DNA from: Paludisphaera soli
GTDB taxonomy: Bacteria; Planctomycetota; Planctomycetia; Isosphaerales; Isosphaeraceae
Reading direction: 5' to 3'
DNA length: 64,000 nt
Assembly: GCF_011064595.1 (NCBI RefSeq)
Contig: NZ_JAALJI010000013.1
Coordinates: 1 to 64,000 of the forward strand
The notes beneath the pieces were generated by a model. The model searched no databases and had not been told where the DNA came from. It was given only the letters and a program-made list of their open reading frames with translations. The position numbers and the translations under genes are program-made. This document shows, one piece after another, positions 34,476 through 43,682 of this stretch. The number at the start of each line of letters is the position of its first letter. Position 1 is the first letter of the stretch.

Positions 34476-35090
34476 CCCGCGTCTCGATCCCGGAATTCTC
34501 AACAGGGGAGGGATCCGCCCCTCCCCGACACCCAAGAATCGCCCGTCGCCGAGATTGGGTTCGTTCGCGCGGGCCGAAAACGAACCCGATCGACGTAAAG
34601 ATATTGGTGTCATGGGGTTATCGGTCATTTTTGGGTCAGATGATTGGGTTCGTTCGGCGCGCTTCATGGATGTTCCGCGGGCACGGGAGCTGCAGGGTGG
34701 ATCGCATGACCAGGGGGGGATGAAGCTCGCGATCGAACGTCGCGCGGCATCCCCCAGGATGAGAATGGTCCCAGTTCGAGGAGAGCGGAGAAGATCCCGT
34801 CGACGACTTTGACAGATGATGCAGCGATCCTCTTCGTTGCCAGCCCCTTCCCCCCTCGCTTGGGAAGGTCGCCCGCAGGGCCGGAGGTGGGGCCAGCTGG
34901 AGGGCCGTCGGAGTCACGACGGGACAATCCTCGCTTCGCCGGTTCGGTCGCGGTTCGGTCCGATCTCCGAATCGACCAGCTACCGCCTCTCCCGGGTCGC
35001 ATCGGCGAGGAAGGACATCGTTCCGATGCAGCTCTTGCTGCGGCAAAGGCCCTGGCACCCAGGAAAGTGGATCGTTCGCGGAGGTCCCTC
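34476..35090. other. Gene-free region with inverted copies of the dispersed repeat
   Basis: About 615 bases between the ThuA-domain gene and a small conserved gene. Apart from the repeat copies at 34552-34660 I see no RNA gene or convincing ORF. AT-richer than neighbours around 34595-34650. Confidence 0.45.
34552..34660. repeat. Inverted copies of the CGAACGAASCCAAT repeat
   Basis: GATTGGGTTCGTTCGCGCG at 34552-34571 and GATTGGGTTCGTTCGGCGCG near 34642-34661 are near-identical to each other, about 90 bases apart, and are the reverse complement of the motif at 7411-7690. A partial forward copy (AAAACGAACCCGATC) lies between them, so the pair flank a small segment. Confidence 0.6.
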
Positions 35091-35384
35091 GTGAACGACG
35101 CTCCTGAATCCATCGATGGAGCGAAGGTCGTGCTGTTCGCGTTGATCGACCAACGGTGCCGGCACACCGGCAACTGCCGCCAGGAGGTGGCGGGCGTCGC
35201 CCAGGGACCGGCGGCCGGGCTCGCGATCTGCCAATACGGGGAGGAAGCGGGCTGCTATCTGCTTGGGTGCGACGCCGCCTGGCACTGCGTCACAGACACA
35301 TGGCATCGCACGGTCGACGAGGCCATAAGTCAGGCCGAGTTCGAATACGAAGGCGTCAGGGAAGCCTGGAGGCGCAACGCCTGA
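35091..35384 (+). CDS. Small conserved-looking cysteine-containing protein
   Basis: 97 residues from GTG at 35091 with GGAGG seven bases upstream; a longer frame upstream is not convincing. The core VVLFALIDQRCRHTGNCRQE, AAGLAICQYGEEAGCYLLGC and DTWHRTVDEAISQAEFEYEG reads as a compact two-layer fold. From memory, similar small proteins with the ending AEFEYEGV occur in planctomycetes, without known function. No signal peptide. Confidence 0.65.
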   Translation: MNDAPESIDGAKVVLFALIDQRCRHTGNCRQEVAGVAQGPAAGLAICQYGEEAGCYLLGCDAAWHCVTDTWHRTVDEAISQAEFEYEGVREAWRRNA

Positions 35385-35610
35385 CGGCGCGATCGAGAAA
35401 GCCTCGGCCACCTCTCGGCAGCGCGATGTCGTTCCCCGGGGAGCTCGCCTCGGGTGCCGGGCGCAAGGGATTCATTCGCCGCGAGACGCCTTGATTTCCC
35501 CCCGGGGATCTTCGAACCTGGAGGCTCCGGCGGCGTCCCGGGCCTGACCTCTCTCGGGGCGCGGGCGCCTGTCATTCATCACCTCGGCCCATCAGGGAAG
35601 GAACATCGGC

Positions 35611-37659
35611 GTGATCCAACCGTCAGCATTCCGTTACGCGCTGGCCCTCGCGCTCGTCGCCGCCCCCGCGGCCCGAGGCGACGACCCGGCCCCCGCGCCA
35701 GCCTCGACACGATCGGGCGTCGACCCATCCGGCTTCGACAAGTCGGTCCGGCCCCAGGACGACTTCTTCCGCTATGTGAACGGCGGCTGGATGCAGAAGA
35801 CCGAGATCCCCGCCGACAAGTCGCGCTGGGGGACCTTCGACCAGCTCATCGACGAGAGCGACGCGGCCATCCGCGCCATCATCGAAGAAGCCGGGAAGTC
35901 CGACGCGCCCGAGGGCTCCGAGGCCCGCAAGGTCGGCGACCTGTACAAGAGCTTCCTGGACGAGGCCCGCGTCGACGAGCTGGGCCTGAAGCCCCTGGCC
36001 GACGACCTCGCCAGGGTCGACGCCCTGGCCGACAAGAAGGCCCTCGTCGCGCTGCTGGGCTCGCTCCAGCGTCAGGGTGCGGCCGGCGGCCTCTTCGGCG
36101 CGGGGGTCGGCGTGGACGCGAAGAAGTCGGACCAGTACGTCGTCTACATGGGGCAGGGGGGGATCAGCCTCCCGGACGAGTCGTACTATCGCGAGGAGAA
36201 GTACAAGGAGATCCGCGACCAGTTCGTCGCCCACGTCGAGAAGATGCTGACGCTCGCCGGGATCGAGGACGCCAAGGCGAAGGCCGCCCGCGTCCTGGAG
36301 CTGGAGACGGCCGTCGCCAAGCACCACTGGGACCGCGTCAAGCGCCGGGACCGCACGCTCACCTACAACAAGAAGACCCTCGCCGAGGTCGAGAAGCTCG
36401 CCCCCGCGATCGACTGGAAGACCTGGCTGGAGAATCTTGGCGCGCCCAAGATCGACGAGGTCGTGGTCGCCCAGCCCGACTTCTTCGAGGCCGCGTCCAA
36501 GCTCGTCGACGAGGTCCCGCTCGACGACTGGAAGACCTGGGTCCGCTGGCGGCTGATCCACGACGCGGCGGAGTACCTGAGCAAGCCGTTCGTCGACGAG
36601 GACTTCGCGTTCTTCGGCCGCACCCTCTCGGGGACGCCGGAGCTTCGCCCCCGTTGGAAGCGCGGCGTGGCTTTGGTCTCGGGCGCGATGGGCGAGGCGG
36701 TCGGCAAGCTCTACGTCGAGCGGCACTTCCCGCCCGACGCCAAGACCCGCATGAAGGTGCTGGTGGACAACCTGACCGCCGCCTACCGCGCGAACATCTC
36801 CGACCTGGACTGGATGAGCCCCGAGACCCGGGCGAAGGCCCTGGACAAGCTCGCCAAGTTCACGCCCAAGATCGGCTACCCGGACAAGTGGCGCGACTAC
36901 TCCAAGCTGGAGATCAAGGCCGACGACCTGCTGGGGAACGTGCGCCGCGCCGACGCCTTCGAGAACGACCGCGAGTTCGCCAAGCTCGGCGGGCCGATCG
37001 ACCGGGACGAGTGGGGGATGACCCCGCACACGGTCAACGCCTACTACAACTCGACGCTCAACGAGATCGTCTTCCCCGCCGCCATCCTCCAGCCGCCGTT
37101 CTTCGACCTCCAGGCCGACGACGCGGTGAATTACGGGGCCATCGGCGCGGTGATCGGTCACGAGATCGGCCACGGCTTCGACGACCAGGGGTCGAAGTCC
37201 GACGGCGACGGCAACCTCGTCAACTGGTGGACCGACGCCGACCGCAAGGAGTTCGAGGCCCGCGCCAAGAAGCTGATCGAGCAGTACGACGGCTTCGAAC
37301 CGCTCCAGCTCCCCGGCCAGAAAGTGAACGGCGCGCTCACGATCGGCGAGAACATCGGCGACCTCGGCGGCCTCACGATCGCCTACAAGGCTTACAAGCG
37401 ATCGTTGGGGGGCAAGGAGGCGCCGGTGATCGACGGCCTGACGGGCGACCAGCGGTTCTTCCTCGGCTGGGCGCAGGCCTGGCGCGGCAAGATCCGCGAC
37501 GCCGAGCTGTCGCGGCGGCTGGCCGTCGACCCGCATTCGCCGTCCGAGTTCCGCTGCAATGGCGTGCTCCGGAACCTCCCCGAGTTCTACGAGGCCTTCG
37601 GCGTCAAGGAAGGGGACAAGCTCTGGCTCCCCGAGGTCGAGCGCGTCCGCATCTGGTGA
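35611..37659 (+). CDS. M13-family zinc metallopeptidase (neprilysin/PepO-like), exported
   Basis: 682 residues from GTG at 35611 with AAGGA nine bases upstream. Signal peptide FRYALALALVAAPAARGDD. Zinc endopeptidase cleaving oligopeptides. Seen: the N-terminal VRPQDDFFRYVNGGWMQKTE of the M13 lid domain; NAYYNSTLNEIVFPAAIL (substrate-binding N-A-Y/F region); the zinc site VIGHEIGHGFDDQG (HExxH, about residues 517-521); the third ligand in GENIGDLGGL (Glu about 580); and the terminal FRCNGVLRNLPEFYEAFGVK. Ends in VRIW instead of the usual CxVW. Full length for the family. Confidence 0.95.
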   Translation: MIQPSAFRYALALALVAAPAARGDDPAPAPASTRSGVDPSGFDKSVRPQDDFFRYVNGGWMQKTEIPADKSRWGTFDQLIDESDAAIRAIIEEAGKSDAPEGSEARKVGDLYKSFLDEARVDELGLKPLADDLARVDALADKKALVALLGSLQRQGAAGGLFGAGVGVDAKKSDQYVVYMGQGGISLPDESYYREEKYKEIRDQFVAHVEKMLTLAGIEDAKAKAARVLELETAVAKHHWDRVKRRDRTLTYNKKTLAEVEKLAPAIDWKTWLENLGAPKIDEVVVAQPDFFEAASKLVDEVPLDDWKTWVRWRLIHDAAEYLSKPFVDEDFAFFGRTLSGTPELRPRWKRGVALVSGAMGEAVGKLYVERHFPPDAKTRMKVLVDNLTAAYRANISDLDWMSPETRAKALDKLAKFTPKIGYPDKWRDYSKLEIKADDLLGNVRRADAFENDREFAKLGGPIDRDEWGMTPHTVNAYYNSTLNEIVFPAAILQPPFFDLQADDAVNYGAIGAVIGHEIGHGFDDQGSKSDGDGNLVNWWTDADRKEFEARAKKLIEQYDGFEPLQLPGQKVNGALTIGENIGDLGGLTIAYKAYKRSLGGKEAPVIDGLTGDQRFFLGWAQAWRGKIRDAELSRRLAVDPHSPSEFRCNGVLRNLPEFYEAFGVKEGDKLWLPEVERVRIW

Positions 37660-37667
37660 TCGACCGC

Positions 37668-37697
37668 GGGGGCGGGCGGCCCGCGCCGCCCGCCCCC
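37668..37697 (+). terminator. 12-bp GC hairpin right after the M13 peptidase gene
   Basis: GGGGGCGGGCGG and CCGCCCGCCCCC with a six-base loop, nine bases after the stop, extended by CGACC/GGTCG with a two-base bulge. No T tract. It lies before the next gene at 37718. Confidence 0.4.
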
Positions 37698-37717
37698 GGT
37701 CGCGGGGACATCGACGC

Positions 37718-38233
37718 ATGAAAGCGACGCTCGCCCGATACCTCGTCGCCGGGATCGTCCTCGCGTCCTCGGCGCGGGCCGAGGAACCGCCGAAGGACAA
37801 GCCCGCCGAGTCGGCCCTGACCATCGACAAGCCTGTCGTGTGTCGCACGATCGGAGGCTTCGAGGATTACGAGAAACTCCCCAACGCGTCGCAGACGAGC
37901 GACGAGAAGCTCCTGGTGTACTACCGGCCTCGCGGCTATGAGGTCGCCCCGAAGGGGGACCGCTTCGCCGCCCGATTCACGCAGGACGGCCAGGTCCGGG
38001 CGAAGGGGAAGAAGAAGGTGTTGCTCCGCAAGGCGAAGCTTCTCGATTACGAGGCCGTCGCCGACCGACCCCCGCGCGAGGTGTATCTGCAGAATACGTT
38101 CTCCCTCAAGGGCCTCCCCCCGGGCGAGTACGAGTACGACGTGATCCTGCGGGACGAGAACGCCAGGACCTCGGCCACCGCGACGGTCGAATTCCGCGTC
38201 GTCCCGGCTCGCCTCCCTAAGGCCGAGGATTGA
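37718..38233 (+). CDS. Small exported hypothetical protein
   Basis: 171 residues from ATG at 37718. Signal peptide MKATLARYLVAGIVLASSAR, cleavage after ARA near residue 21. The mature part reads as a beta-sandwich: VCRTIGGFEDYEKLPNASQT, LLVYYRPRGYEVAPKGDRF, KKVLLRKAKLLDYEAVA, LPPGEYEYDVILRDENART and ATATVEFRVV. The ending resembles small Ig-like or proline-rich exported proteins of planctomycetes. Only two bases separate its stop from that of the convergent HlyD gene. Confidence 0.72.
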   Translation: MKATLARYLVAGIVLASSARAEEPPKDKPAESALTIDKPVVCRTIGGFEDYEKLPNASQTSDEKLLVYYRPRGYEVAPKGDRFAARFTQDGQVRAKGKKKVLLRKAKLLDYEAVADRPPREVYLQNTFSLKGLPPGEYEYDVILRDENARTSATATVEFRVVPARLPKAED

Positions 38234-38235
38234 AC

Positions 38236-39372
38236 TCAGGGGCGATCGGGAGCTTCGCCCAGGTCCAGGAACACGTCCATCTGCTGGCCGACGTAGACCT
38301 TCGTCGGCGGGACGTCGGGGAGGGCGTAGAGGACCTGGAGCACCCGGGTGTCCACGCGTTCGGCGTTGTCGCCGGTGAGGCTCCGCTTGGGGATGACGTA
38401 GGGCTCGATGCGGACGAAGGTGAGCGGGAACTCGGGCTCGGTGCGGCCCTTGAGCGTGGCGGAGGCGGGGACGCCTTCGCGGAACCTCGGCAGGTCGTTC
38501 TCGTCGATGTCGACGCGGACGTGCAGCCGGTCGACCTCGCCGATCACGACCATCGGCTGGTTCCAGGCCTGGGTGGCGATCTGGCCGGGTCGGACGTTGA
38601 CCTGCAGCACGACGCCGTCGACCGGCGCGCGGACGATCAGGCGGTCGAGCAGGATCCTGGCGTTGTCCACGAGGCTGCGGGCCTGGAGCACGGCCGCGCG
38701 TTGGACCGCCACGTCTTCCTTCCAGGCCCCCGCCTGGAGCTTCTCCAGGTCGGCCTTGGCCCGGTCGACGGCCGCCTTGGCGGCGGCCCGGGTGTAGCGG
38801 TCGCGGTCGTACTCGCTGGCCGCCAGCATGCTCCGCTGATAGAGCTGGGCGCTGCGGGTGAAGGCCGCCTCGGCGTCGAGCAGGCGGGCCTCGGCCTCCT
38901 CCAGCGCGGCCTGGGCGGGCGGCAGGTCTTCGAGCCTCGGCATGTTCTCCAGGCGGTGGAGCTGGGCCTCGGCGGAAGCCAGGGCGGCCTCGCGGGACGT
39001 CAGCTCGGCCTCCAGCTCGCGGCCGTCGATGCGGAAGAGCGGCTCGCCCTTCTTGACCCGGTCGCCGACCCACTTGTGCGGCGGGTCGTAGCCGGGCCGG
39101 CCGTCGACGTGGACCTCCATCACGACGCCCGGCACCGGCGTGCCGATCGGGATGTTCTCGCGCTGGGCCTCGACCAGGCCCATGCCGTGCACGCTCTCGG
39201 CGAACCGCGAGGGGCGCTCCGGGGGCGGCAGGACGGGTTTCGCGGGAGGCGGGGCCTTGCTCTTCAGGACCGGCCGCCCCGATTCCAGGCCGACGTCGTA
39301 CGGCAGGACGCTGCGGATCGCCAGGGCGATCCCCAGCAGGGCGACGATCGGCAGGACGATTCGCATGAACAT
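38236..39372 (-). CDS. HlyD-family periplasmic adaptor (membrane fusion) protein
   Basis: 378 residues from ATG at 39372. One N-terminal membrane helix (MRIVLPIVALLGIALAIRSV), then IPIGTPVPGVVMEVHVDGRP (first half of the lipoyl/barrel-sandwich domain), a coiled-coil hairpin of about 130 residues (AELTSREAALASAEAQLHRL, RAKADLEKLQAG), then LIVRAPVDGVVLQVNVRPGQ (second half) and beta-barrel. Couples an inner-membrane transporter to an outer-membrane exit. Last gene of tetR-permease-ATPase-hlyD. Confidence 0.92.
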   Translation of the reverse strand: MFMRIVLPIVALLGIALAIRSVLPYDVGLESGRPVLKSKAPPPAKPVLPPPERPSRFAESVHGMGLVEAQRENIPIGTPVPGVVMEVHVDGRPGYDPPHKWVGDRVKKGEPLFRIDGRELEAELTSREAALASAEAQLHRLENMPRLEDLPPAQAALEEAEARLLDAEAAFTRSAQLYQRSMLAASEYDRDRYTRAAAKAAVDRAKADLEKLQAGAWKEDVAVQRAAVLQARSLVDNARILLDRLIVRAPVDGVVLQVNVRPGQIATQAWNQPMVVIGEVDRLHVRVDIDENDLPRFREGVPASATLKGRTEPEFPLTFVRIEPYVIPKRSLTGDNAERVDTRVLQVLYALPDVPPTKVYVGQQMDVFLDLGEAPDRP

Positions 39373-39406
39373 AATCGGTGAACCTTATGAATAGGCGACG
39401 GGGGTT

Positions 39407-40159
39407 TCACGCGGCCGATCTGTCGGGGGCGCGGTCCTCGACCTTGTCGACGCGGCCGTCGTCCATGTGAGCGATCCGGTCGCCGAAGTGGAAGACGCGG
39501 TTGTCGTGGGTGACGACCACCACGGCGCGGTCGCTCCGGACGGCCGACTCGCGCAGCAGTTCCATGACGGTGAGTCCCGTCTCGTGGTCGAGGGCCGCGG
39601 TCGGCTCGTCGCAGACCAGGAGTTGGGGGTCGTGGACCAGCGCCCGGGCGATCGCCACCCGCTGCATCTGGCCGCCCGAGAGCTGCGAGGGGAGGCTCCC
39701 CACCTTCTTCGCCATGCCGATCGAGGCGAGGACCTCGGAGGCCTTGGCGACCGCCGGGCCTTTCTTCCAGCCGGCGATCACCAGCGGGATCGACGCGTTT
39801 TCGGCGGCCGTCAGGGCGGGGAGGAGGTTGTACTGCTGGAAGACGAAGCCGATCCGGCGGGCGCGGAATCGGGTCTTGGCCCGGTCGCCCATCTTCGTGA
39901 TGGCCTCGTCGAAGACCGCCACCTCCCCCTCGTCGGCGTCGAGGATGCCGGCGATCACCGAGAGGAGCGTGGTCTTGCCGCAGCCCGAGGGGCCGACGAT
40001 CAGCGACATCTGGCCCGAGTACAGGTCCAGGTCGACCCCGTCGAGGGCCTTGACGAGCTGGTCGCCGCGGCCGAAATGCTTGGTCAGCCCGCGCACCCGC
40101 ACGGCCACGCTGGGGCCGGCGGGCGACGAATCGGCCTTGGGGGGGGCGTCGGCGGGCAT
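39407..40159 (-). CDS. ABC transporter ATP-binding protein (MacB/LolD/DevA-like)
   Basis: 250 residues from ATG at 40159. Walker A GPSGCGKTTLLS, Q-loop FQQYNLLPALTAAEN, signature LSGGQMQRVAIARAL, Walker B LLVCDEPTAALDHET and a His switch VVVVTHDNRVFHFGD are all intact. The closest group is the type VII/MacB-LolD ATPases. Starts four bases after the permease stop, so almost certainly co-translated with it. Confidence 0.95.
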   Translation of the reverse strand: MPADAPPKADSSPAGPSVAVRVRGLTKHFGRGDQLVKALDGVDLDLYSGQMSLIVGPSGCGKTTLLSVIAGILDADEGEVAVFDEAITKMGDRAKTRFRARRIGFVFQQYNLLPALTAAENASIPLVIAGWKKGPAVAKASEVLASIGMAKKVGSLPSQLSGGQMQRVAIARALVHDPQLLVCDEPTAALDHETGLTVMELLRESAVRSDRAVVVVTHDNRVFHFGDRIAHMDDGRVDKVEDRAPDRSAA

Positions 40160-40163
40160 GGAG

Positions 40164-41603
40164 TCAGCTCCGGAAGACGACGGCCGGCTCCAGGCGGACG
40201 ACCCGCTGGACGCTCACCAGGCTCGCCAGAACGCAGATGAAGACGATGGCCGCCGCCGTGATCGGCAGGAGCTGCCAGGGGGTGAAATACGCCAGCTCGG
40301 TCGGGTTGCCCCAGCGGTCCAGCGTCTTGAAGCCGAAGAGGGTGGAGAGTCCCACGCCGATGCCGTAGCCGATCGCCCCCACGACGGCCGCCTGCAGCAG
40401 GATCATGGCGACGATCCGCCCGTTCGACGCGCCCATCGCCTTCAGCGAGCCGAACTGCTTGATGTTCTCGATCGTGAAATTGTAGAAGGTCTGGCCGGCG
40501 ATCGCGGTGCCCACCAGGAAGCCCAGGAACACCGTGATGCCGAAGTTGATCGGGATGCCCGTATAGATCAGGTAATACTTGATCGTGCGGTAGGTGAAGT
40601 TCTCGCTGGTCCAGGCCCCCAGCCCGGTCGCGCGGCGGATCCGCTCGGCGACGATCTCGGGGGGGAGCTTCTTCCCGCCCTCGTCGTCGGCCGTCTGGGC
40701 GAGGATGAACGTGAGCATCTTCCGCTCCATCGGCATGAACCGCTTGGCCCGGCTGTAGAGCGTGTAGACGACCGGGCTGGACTGGAAGCTCCGCGTCGCC
40801 TCGCAGACCCCCACGATCACGGCGCGACGGTCGTTCATCTCGATCTCGGGGGCCGACCTTAAAAACGCTCGAAGTCGAGCGACGTACGCCTCGTCGGACT
40901 CGGGAGGGTCGGCGAACGGCTCCTCCAGGTGGCAGCCGGGGAAGAGCTTGCGGAGCCCGACGCGGTCGATCACGATCGACTCGGGCCTTCGGAGGTCCTC
41001 CAGCGTGCCGACCCACATCCGGCCCCGCTCGCCGGGGCCGATCACCGGGCCGCCGGGGGGCGCCCCGACCATAGACGAGTCGTCGACGCCCAGCAGGATC
41101 ACCGACTCGACCACGTTGACCTCGGCCGGGTCGTACCAGCGCGGCGGGGGCGTCGAGAAGTCGCCGGAGGCCGGCGCGAACAGGTCGAGGCCTTTCGTGA
41201 ACACGTTCGAAGGCGAGGGCGAGCGCGGCGGTCCTTCCCGCTCGCGTCGCAGGACGTCGGGCGGGTAGGTGGCGGCCTTGATGTCGCCCGGGTCGAAGGT
41301 GAGCTTGGCCCGGCCGTTCCCCTTGTAGAGGGGCACGGCCCACTTCACCCCGTTCACCCCGCGGACGCGGTCGAGGTTGCTCTCCAGCATCGGCTTCACG
41401 TCGTCGACGAACCGCACGCCCGGGTCCATCACCCAGAGGTCGGCGCCGGTCACGTCCGAGATCAACGCGCAGGTGCGGAGCATGAGGCCGCAGAAGATCG
41501 AGCCCTGCTGGGTGATCAGGGCCGCCGCGAACGTCAGGCCGATGACGATGCCCAGGAACTTGGCCCGGTCGCCCACCAGCATCTTGATCGCGATCCAGGA
41601 CAT
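40164..41603 (-). CDS. ABC transporter permease (FtsX/DevC-like)
   Basis: 479 residues from ATG at 41603 with AAAGGG upstream. One N-terminal TM helix (FLGIVIGLTFAAALITQQGS), a large periplasmic domain of about 300 residues, and a C-terminal block of three TM helices (VFLGFLVGTAIAGQTFYNFT, MILLQAAVVGAIGYGIGVGL, PITAAAIVFICVLASLVSVQ) with the FtsX-type coupling element FGSLKAMGASNGRIV. This is the type VII layout. It pairs with the ATPase and HlyD protein; export of a small molecule, lipid or lipoprotein is expected, substrate unknown. Confidence 0.92.
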   Translation of the reverse strand: MSWIAIKMLVGDRAKFLGIVIGLTFAAALITQQGSIFCGLMLRTCALISDVTGADLWVMDPGVRFVDDVKPMLESNLDRVRGVNGVKWAVPLYKGNGRAKLTFDPGDIKAATYPPDVLRREREGPPRSPSPSNVFTKGLDLFAPASGDFSTPPPRWYDPAEVNVVESVILLGVDDSSMVGAPPGGPVIGPGERGRMWVGTLEDLRRPESIVIDRVGLRKLFPGCHLEEPFADPPESDEAYVARLRAFLRSAPEIEMNDRRAVIVGVCEATRSFQSSPVVYTLYSRAKRFMPMERKMLTFILAQTADDEGGKKLPPEIVAERIRRATGLGAWTSENFTYRTIKYYLIYTGIPINFGITVFLGFLVGTAIAGQTFYNFTIENIKQFGSLKAMGASNGRIVAMILLQAAVVGAIGYGIGVGLSTLFGFKTLDRWGNPTELAYFTPWQLLPITAAAIVFICVLASLVSVQRVVRLEPAVVFRS

Positions 41604-41614
41604 GATCGACCCTT

Positions 41615-42256
41615 TCAGGAGTTCGTCGCCTCGTCCCGCCCCGCCGGGGGGCCGAGCCCCAGGGCCGCCAGCGTGAACGTCGCGACGTGGTCGGCGAGGT
41701 AGTCGTCGTCCAGCAGGCCCTTGCTCTCCGGACCGATCAGGCGCTTCGTCACCGCGCCGGTGAGCCGGTACATCAGGCACTGGCCCACCACGCTGAAGCA
41801 GAGGGCGTTCAGGCGGCGGTCGTCCGCCTCGGGGCGGATCTCCCGCATGATCGACTTGAGCATCTCGAACCGGGGGCGAATCCAGCCCTGGACCACCTCG
41901 TCGAGCGCGGCCGAAGGGTCGGAGATCTCCCTCGCCATCATCCGGGTCTGCCAGGCGTGTTCTTCCTTCAGGGCGACGATGTGATGGAAGAAGAAGCGGA
42001 TGAAGCCGCGGAGCTTCTCCGCCGGCGGCACGTCGCCGAGGGTGGGTGTCACCTCCGGGCCCCCTCCGCGATAAGCCTCCAACAACACTTCGCGGTACAG
42101 CCGCTCTTTATCGCCGAAGTGGTAGTTCACGGCCGCCAGGTTCGCACCGGCCCGGTCGCAGATCGACCGGATCCGGGCCTGGTCGTAGCCCTTCTCCGCG
42201 AACTCGCGCCCGGCCGCCTCGATCAGCCGCGCCTTCGTCGTGTCCTGATTCTCCAT
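41615..42256 (-). CDS. TetR-family regulator, CecR-like
   Basis: 213 residues from ATG at 42256. N-terminal HTH: ARLIEAAGREFAEKGYDQAR, ANLAAVNYHFGDKERLYREV (recognition helix with N-Y-H-F-G). The C-terminal domain with LRGFIRFFFHHIVALKEEHA and WQTRMMAREISDPSAALDEV resembles the CecR/YbiH group. In E. coli cecR heads an operon with a HlyD-like protein and ABC transporter genes, the same layout as here. Likely autoregulates and controls the downstream transporter; the permease starts 11 bases after it. Confidence 0.92.
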   Translation of the reverse strand: MENQDTTKARLIEAAGREFAEKGYDQARIRSICDRAGANLAAVNYHFGDKERLYREVLLEAYRGGGPEVTPTLGDVPPAEKLRGFIRFFFHHIVALKEEHAWQTRMMAREISDPSAALDEVVQGWIRPRFEMLKSIMREIRPEADDRRLNALCFSVVGQCLMYRLTGAVTKRLIGPESKGLLDDDYLADHVATFTLAALGLGPPAGRDEATNS

Positions 42257-42284
42257 CCGACTTCATGCCTTCAAACGGAAGATT

Positions 42285-42325
42285 CAATCGGTCGATTCAA
42301 ACGAGTGTTTCATCGATTCTATCCG
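42285..42325. promoter_or_regulatory. Possible operator upstream of tetR
   Basis: Between tetR and holA, AAAC(gagt)GTTT at 42299-42310 forms a small dyad flanked by two direct TCGATTC copies (42292 and 42313). Position 40-70 bases before the tetR start fits an autoregulatory site. Weak evidence. Confidence 0.25.
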
Positions 42326-42450
42326 GAGGCACCTCGGGGTCAAGTCGAAAATCAGGGAGGGGGACCCGCCCGCGACCGACCTCGTCAGTCGTCGTGGAAT
42401 CTGTCAGGATGCAGTCGAGGCGAATTCGAGAGGGACGCGGGGGCGAGTCG

Positions 42451-43455
42451 ATGCGTGGCCTGGACTGGCTGAAGGACGGGTCGAAACGGGAGCCCACGCC
42501 GCTTTACGTGGTCTTCGGCGACGATCCCTATTTGCGCCGAGAGGCGGTCCGGCGGGCGATCCGGGCCGAGATCCCCGGCGACGACGCCGACCTGAGCGTC
42601 GCGCGGTTCGAGGGGGCGTCGGCGAAGCTCGCGGACGTGGTGGACGAGCTGCGCACGCTGCCGTTCTTCTCGAAGCGGCGGGTCGTCCTGGTGGAGGAGG
42701 CCGATCCCTTCGTCTCGGCCTATCGGAAGGAGTTGGAGACCTACGTCGAGGGTCCGAGCGCATCCGGGAGCCTGATCCTGGCTGTCCGCTCCTGGCCGAG
42801 CAATACGAGGTTGGCGAAGTCGGCGGTCAAGGCCGGGCTGGCGATCGACTGTTCGAGCCCGAGCGAGTCGGACCTGCTCCGCTGGCTCCCCTCCTGCGCG
42901 ACGAAGGCCCAGTCCAAGCTCGGGGGCGAGGCCGCCAAGCTGCTGCTCGAACTCGTCGGCCCGGAACTCGGCATCCTCGCCGCCGAGGTCGAGAAATTGG
43001 CGGTCGCCACGGCCCACGTCGGTGAGATCCGCCGCGAGGACGTGGCGAAGTTCGTCGAGGCCGGCCGGATCGAGGAGGTCTGGGACGTGGTCAACGCCGC
43101 GACCGAGGGCAAGGGCGATCTCGCGGCCCGGCTCCTGGACGACCTGATCGCCAAGGGGGAGCACCCCGTCAAGCTGCTGGCCCAGATGACATCCTCGTTG
43201 ATGCGAGTCCACCACGCCGGGCGACTCCGTGCGGCAAGGCTCAGCGTGAACGAGGCCTGCGAGGCCGCAGGCATCCGACCGTTCGCCGTCCAGCAGACCA
43301 CGAGGCAGCACAGCCACCTCGGCCCCGGTCGCGTCGATCGGCTCCCTTCCTGGCTGCTCCAGGCCGACCTCGACGTGAAGGGAGGGAGTCAGCTCAACCC
43401 CCGCGTCGTGCTCGAACTGCTCCTCGTCCGTCTCGCACTGCCGCGACGCGATTGA
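42451..43455 (+). CDS. holA: DNA polymerase III subunit delta
   Basis: 334 residues from ATG at 42451 (ATG at 42409 is an alternative). Delta opens the sliding clamp as part of the clamp loader. Seen: TPLYVVFGDDPYLRREAVRR at the start (delta N-terminal AAA-like domain), LRTLPFFSKRRVVLVEEADP (clamp-interacting region with L-P-F-F), AAKLLLELVGPELGILAAEV and the C-terminal collar domain LLDDLIAKGEHPVKLLAQMT. Sequence of delta is poorly conserved but domain order and motifs agree. Divergent from the tetR operon. Confidence 0.92.
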   Translation: MRGLDWLKDGSKREPTPLYVVFGDDPYLRREAVRRAIRAEIPGDDADLSVARFEGASAKLADVVDELRTLPFFSKRRVVLVEEADPFVSAYRKELETYVEGPSASGSLILAVRSWPSNTRLAKSAVKAGLAIDCSSPSESDLLRWLPSCATKAQSKLGGEAAKLLLELVGPELGILAAEVEKLAVATAHVGEIRREDVAKFVEAGRIEEVWDVVNAATEGKGDLAARLLDDLIAKGEHPVKLLAQMTSSLMRVHHAGRLRAARLSVNEACEAAGIRPFAVQQTTRQHSHLGPGRVDRLPSWLLQADLDVKGGSQLNPRVVLELLLVRLALPRRD

Positions 43456-43656
43456 AGCGGCATTGTTCTGCTATAAGATGCTGCATTGAGGGTGAGCCGA
43501 GTTCTTTGATCGTTCCCTCCTGAGCTTCTCGCTTGGCGCAACCGTCGAACGAGCCGGAGAATCGCTCTCCGGAATCGCCGGATTCTTCTTGAGTTCGGAC
43601 CTGAAAGTGGCATCCTTGATGAGAGCGGCAAGTCCGCTGGCTCGATACAGCGGCTG

Positions 43657-43682
43657 AAGCAATCATGTCAGCAAGATTGCTT
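43657..43682 (+). promoter_or_regulatory. Leader hairpin just before the ribosome-binding site of the 43704 gene
   Basis: AAGCAATC and GATTGCTT form an 8-bp AT-containing stem with a ten-base loop, ending five bases before the AGGAGG at 43687-43692. A smaller hairpin AGCGG/CCGCT lies upstream. Such a layout could modulate translation; untested. Confidence 0.3.

Noticed and set aside
35623-37848. Minus-strand 741-aa open frame
   Set aside because: Shadow of the M13 peptidase; the plus strand has all catalytic motifs.
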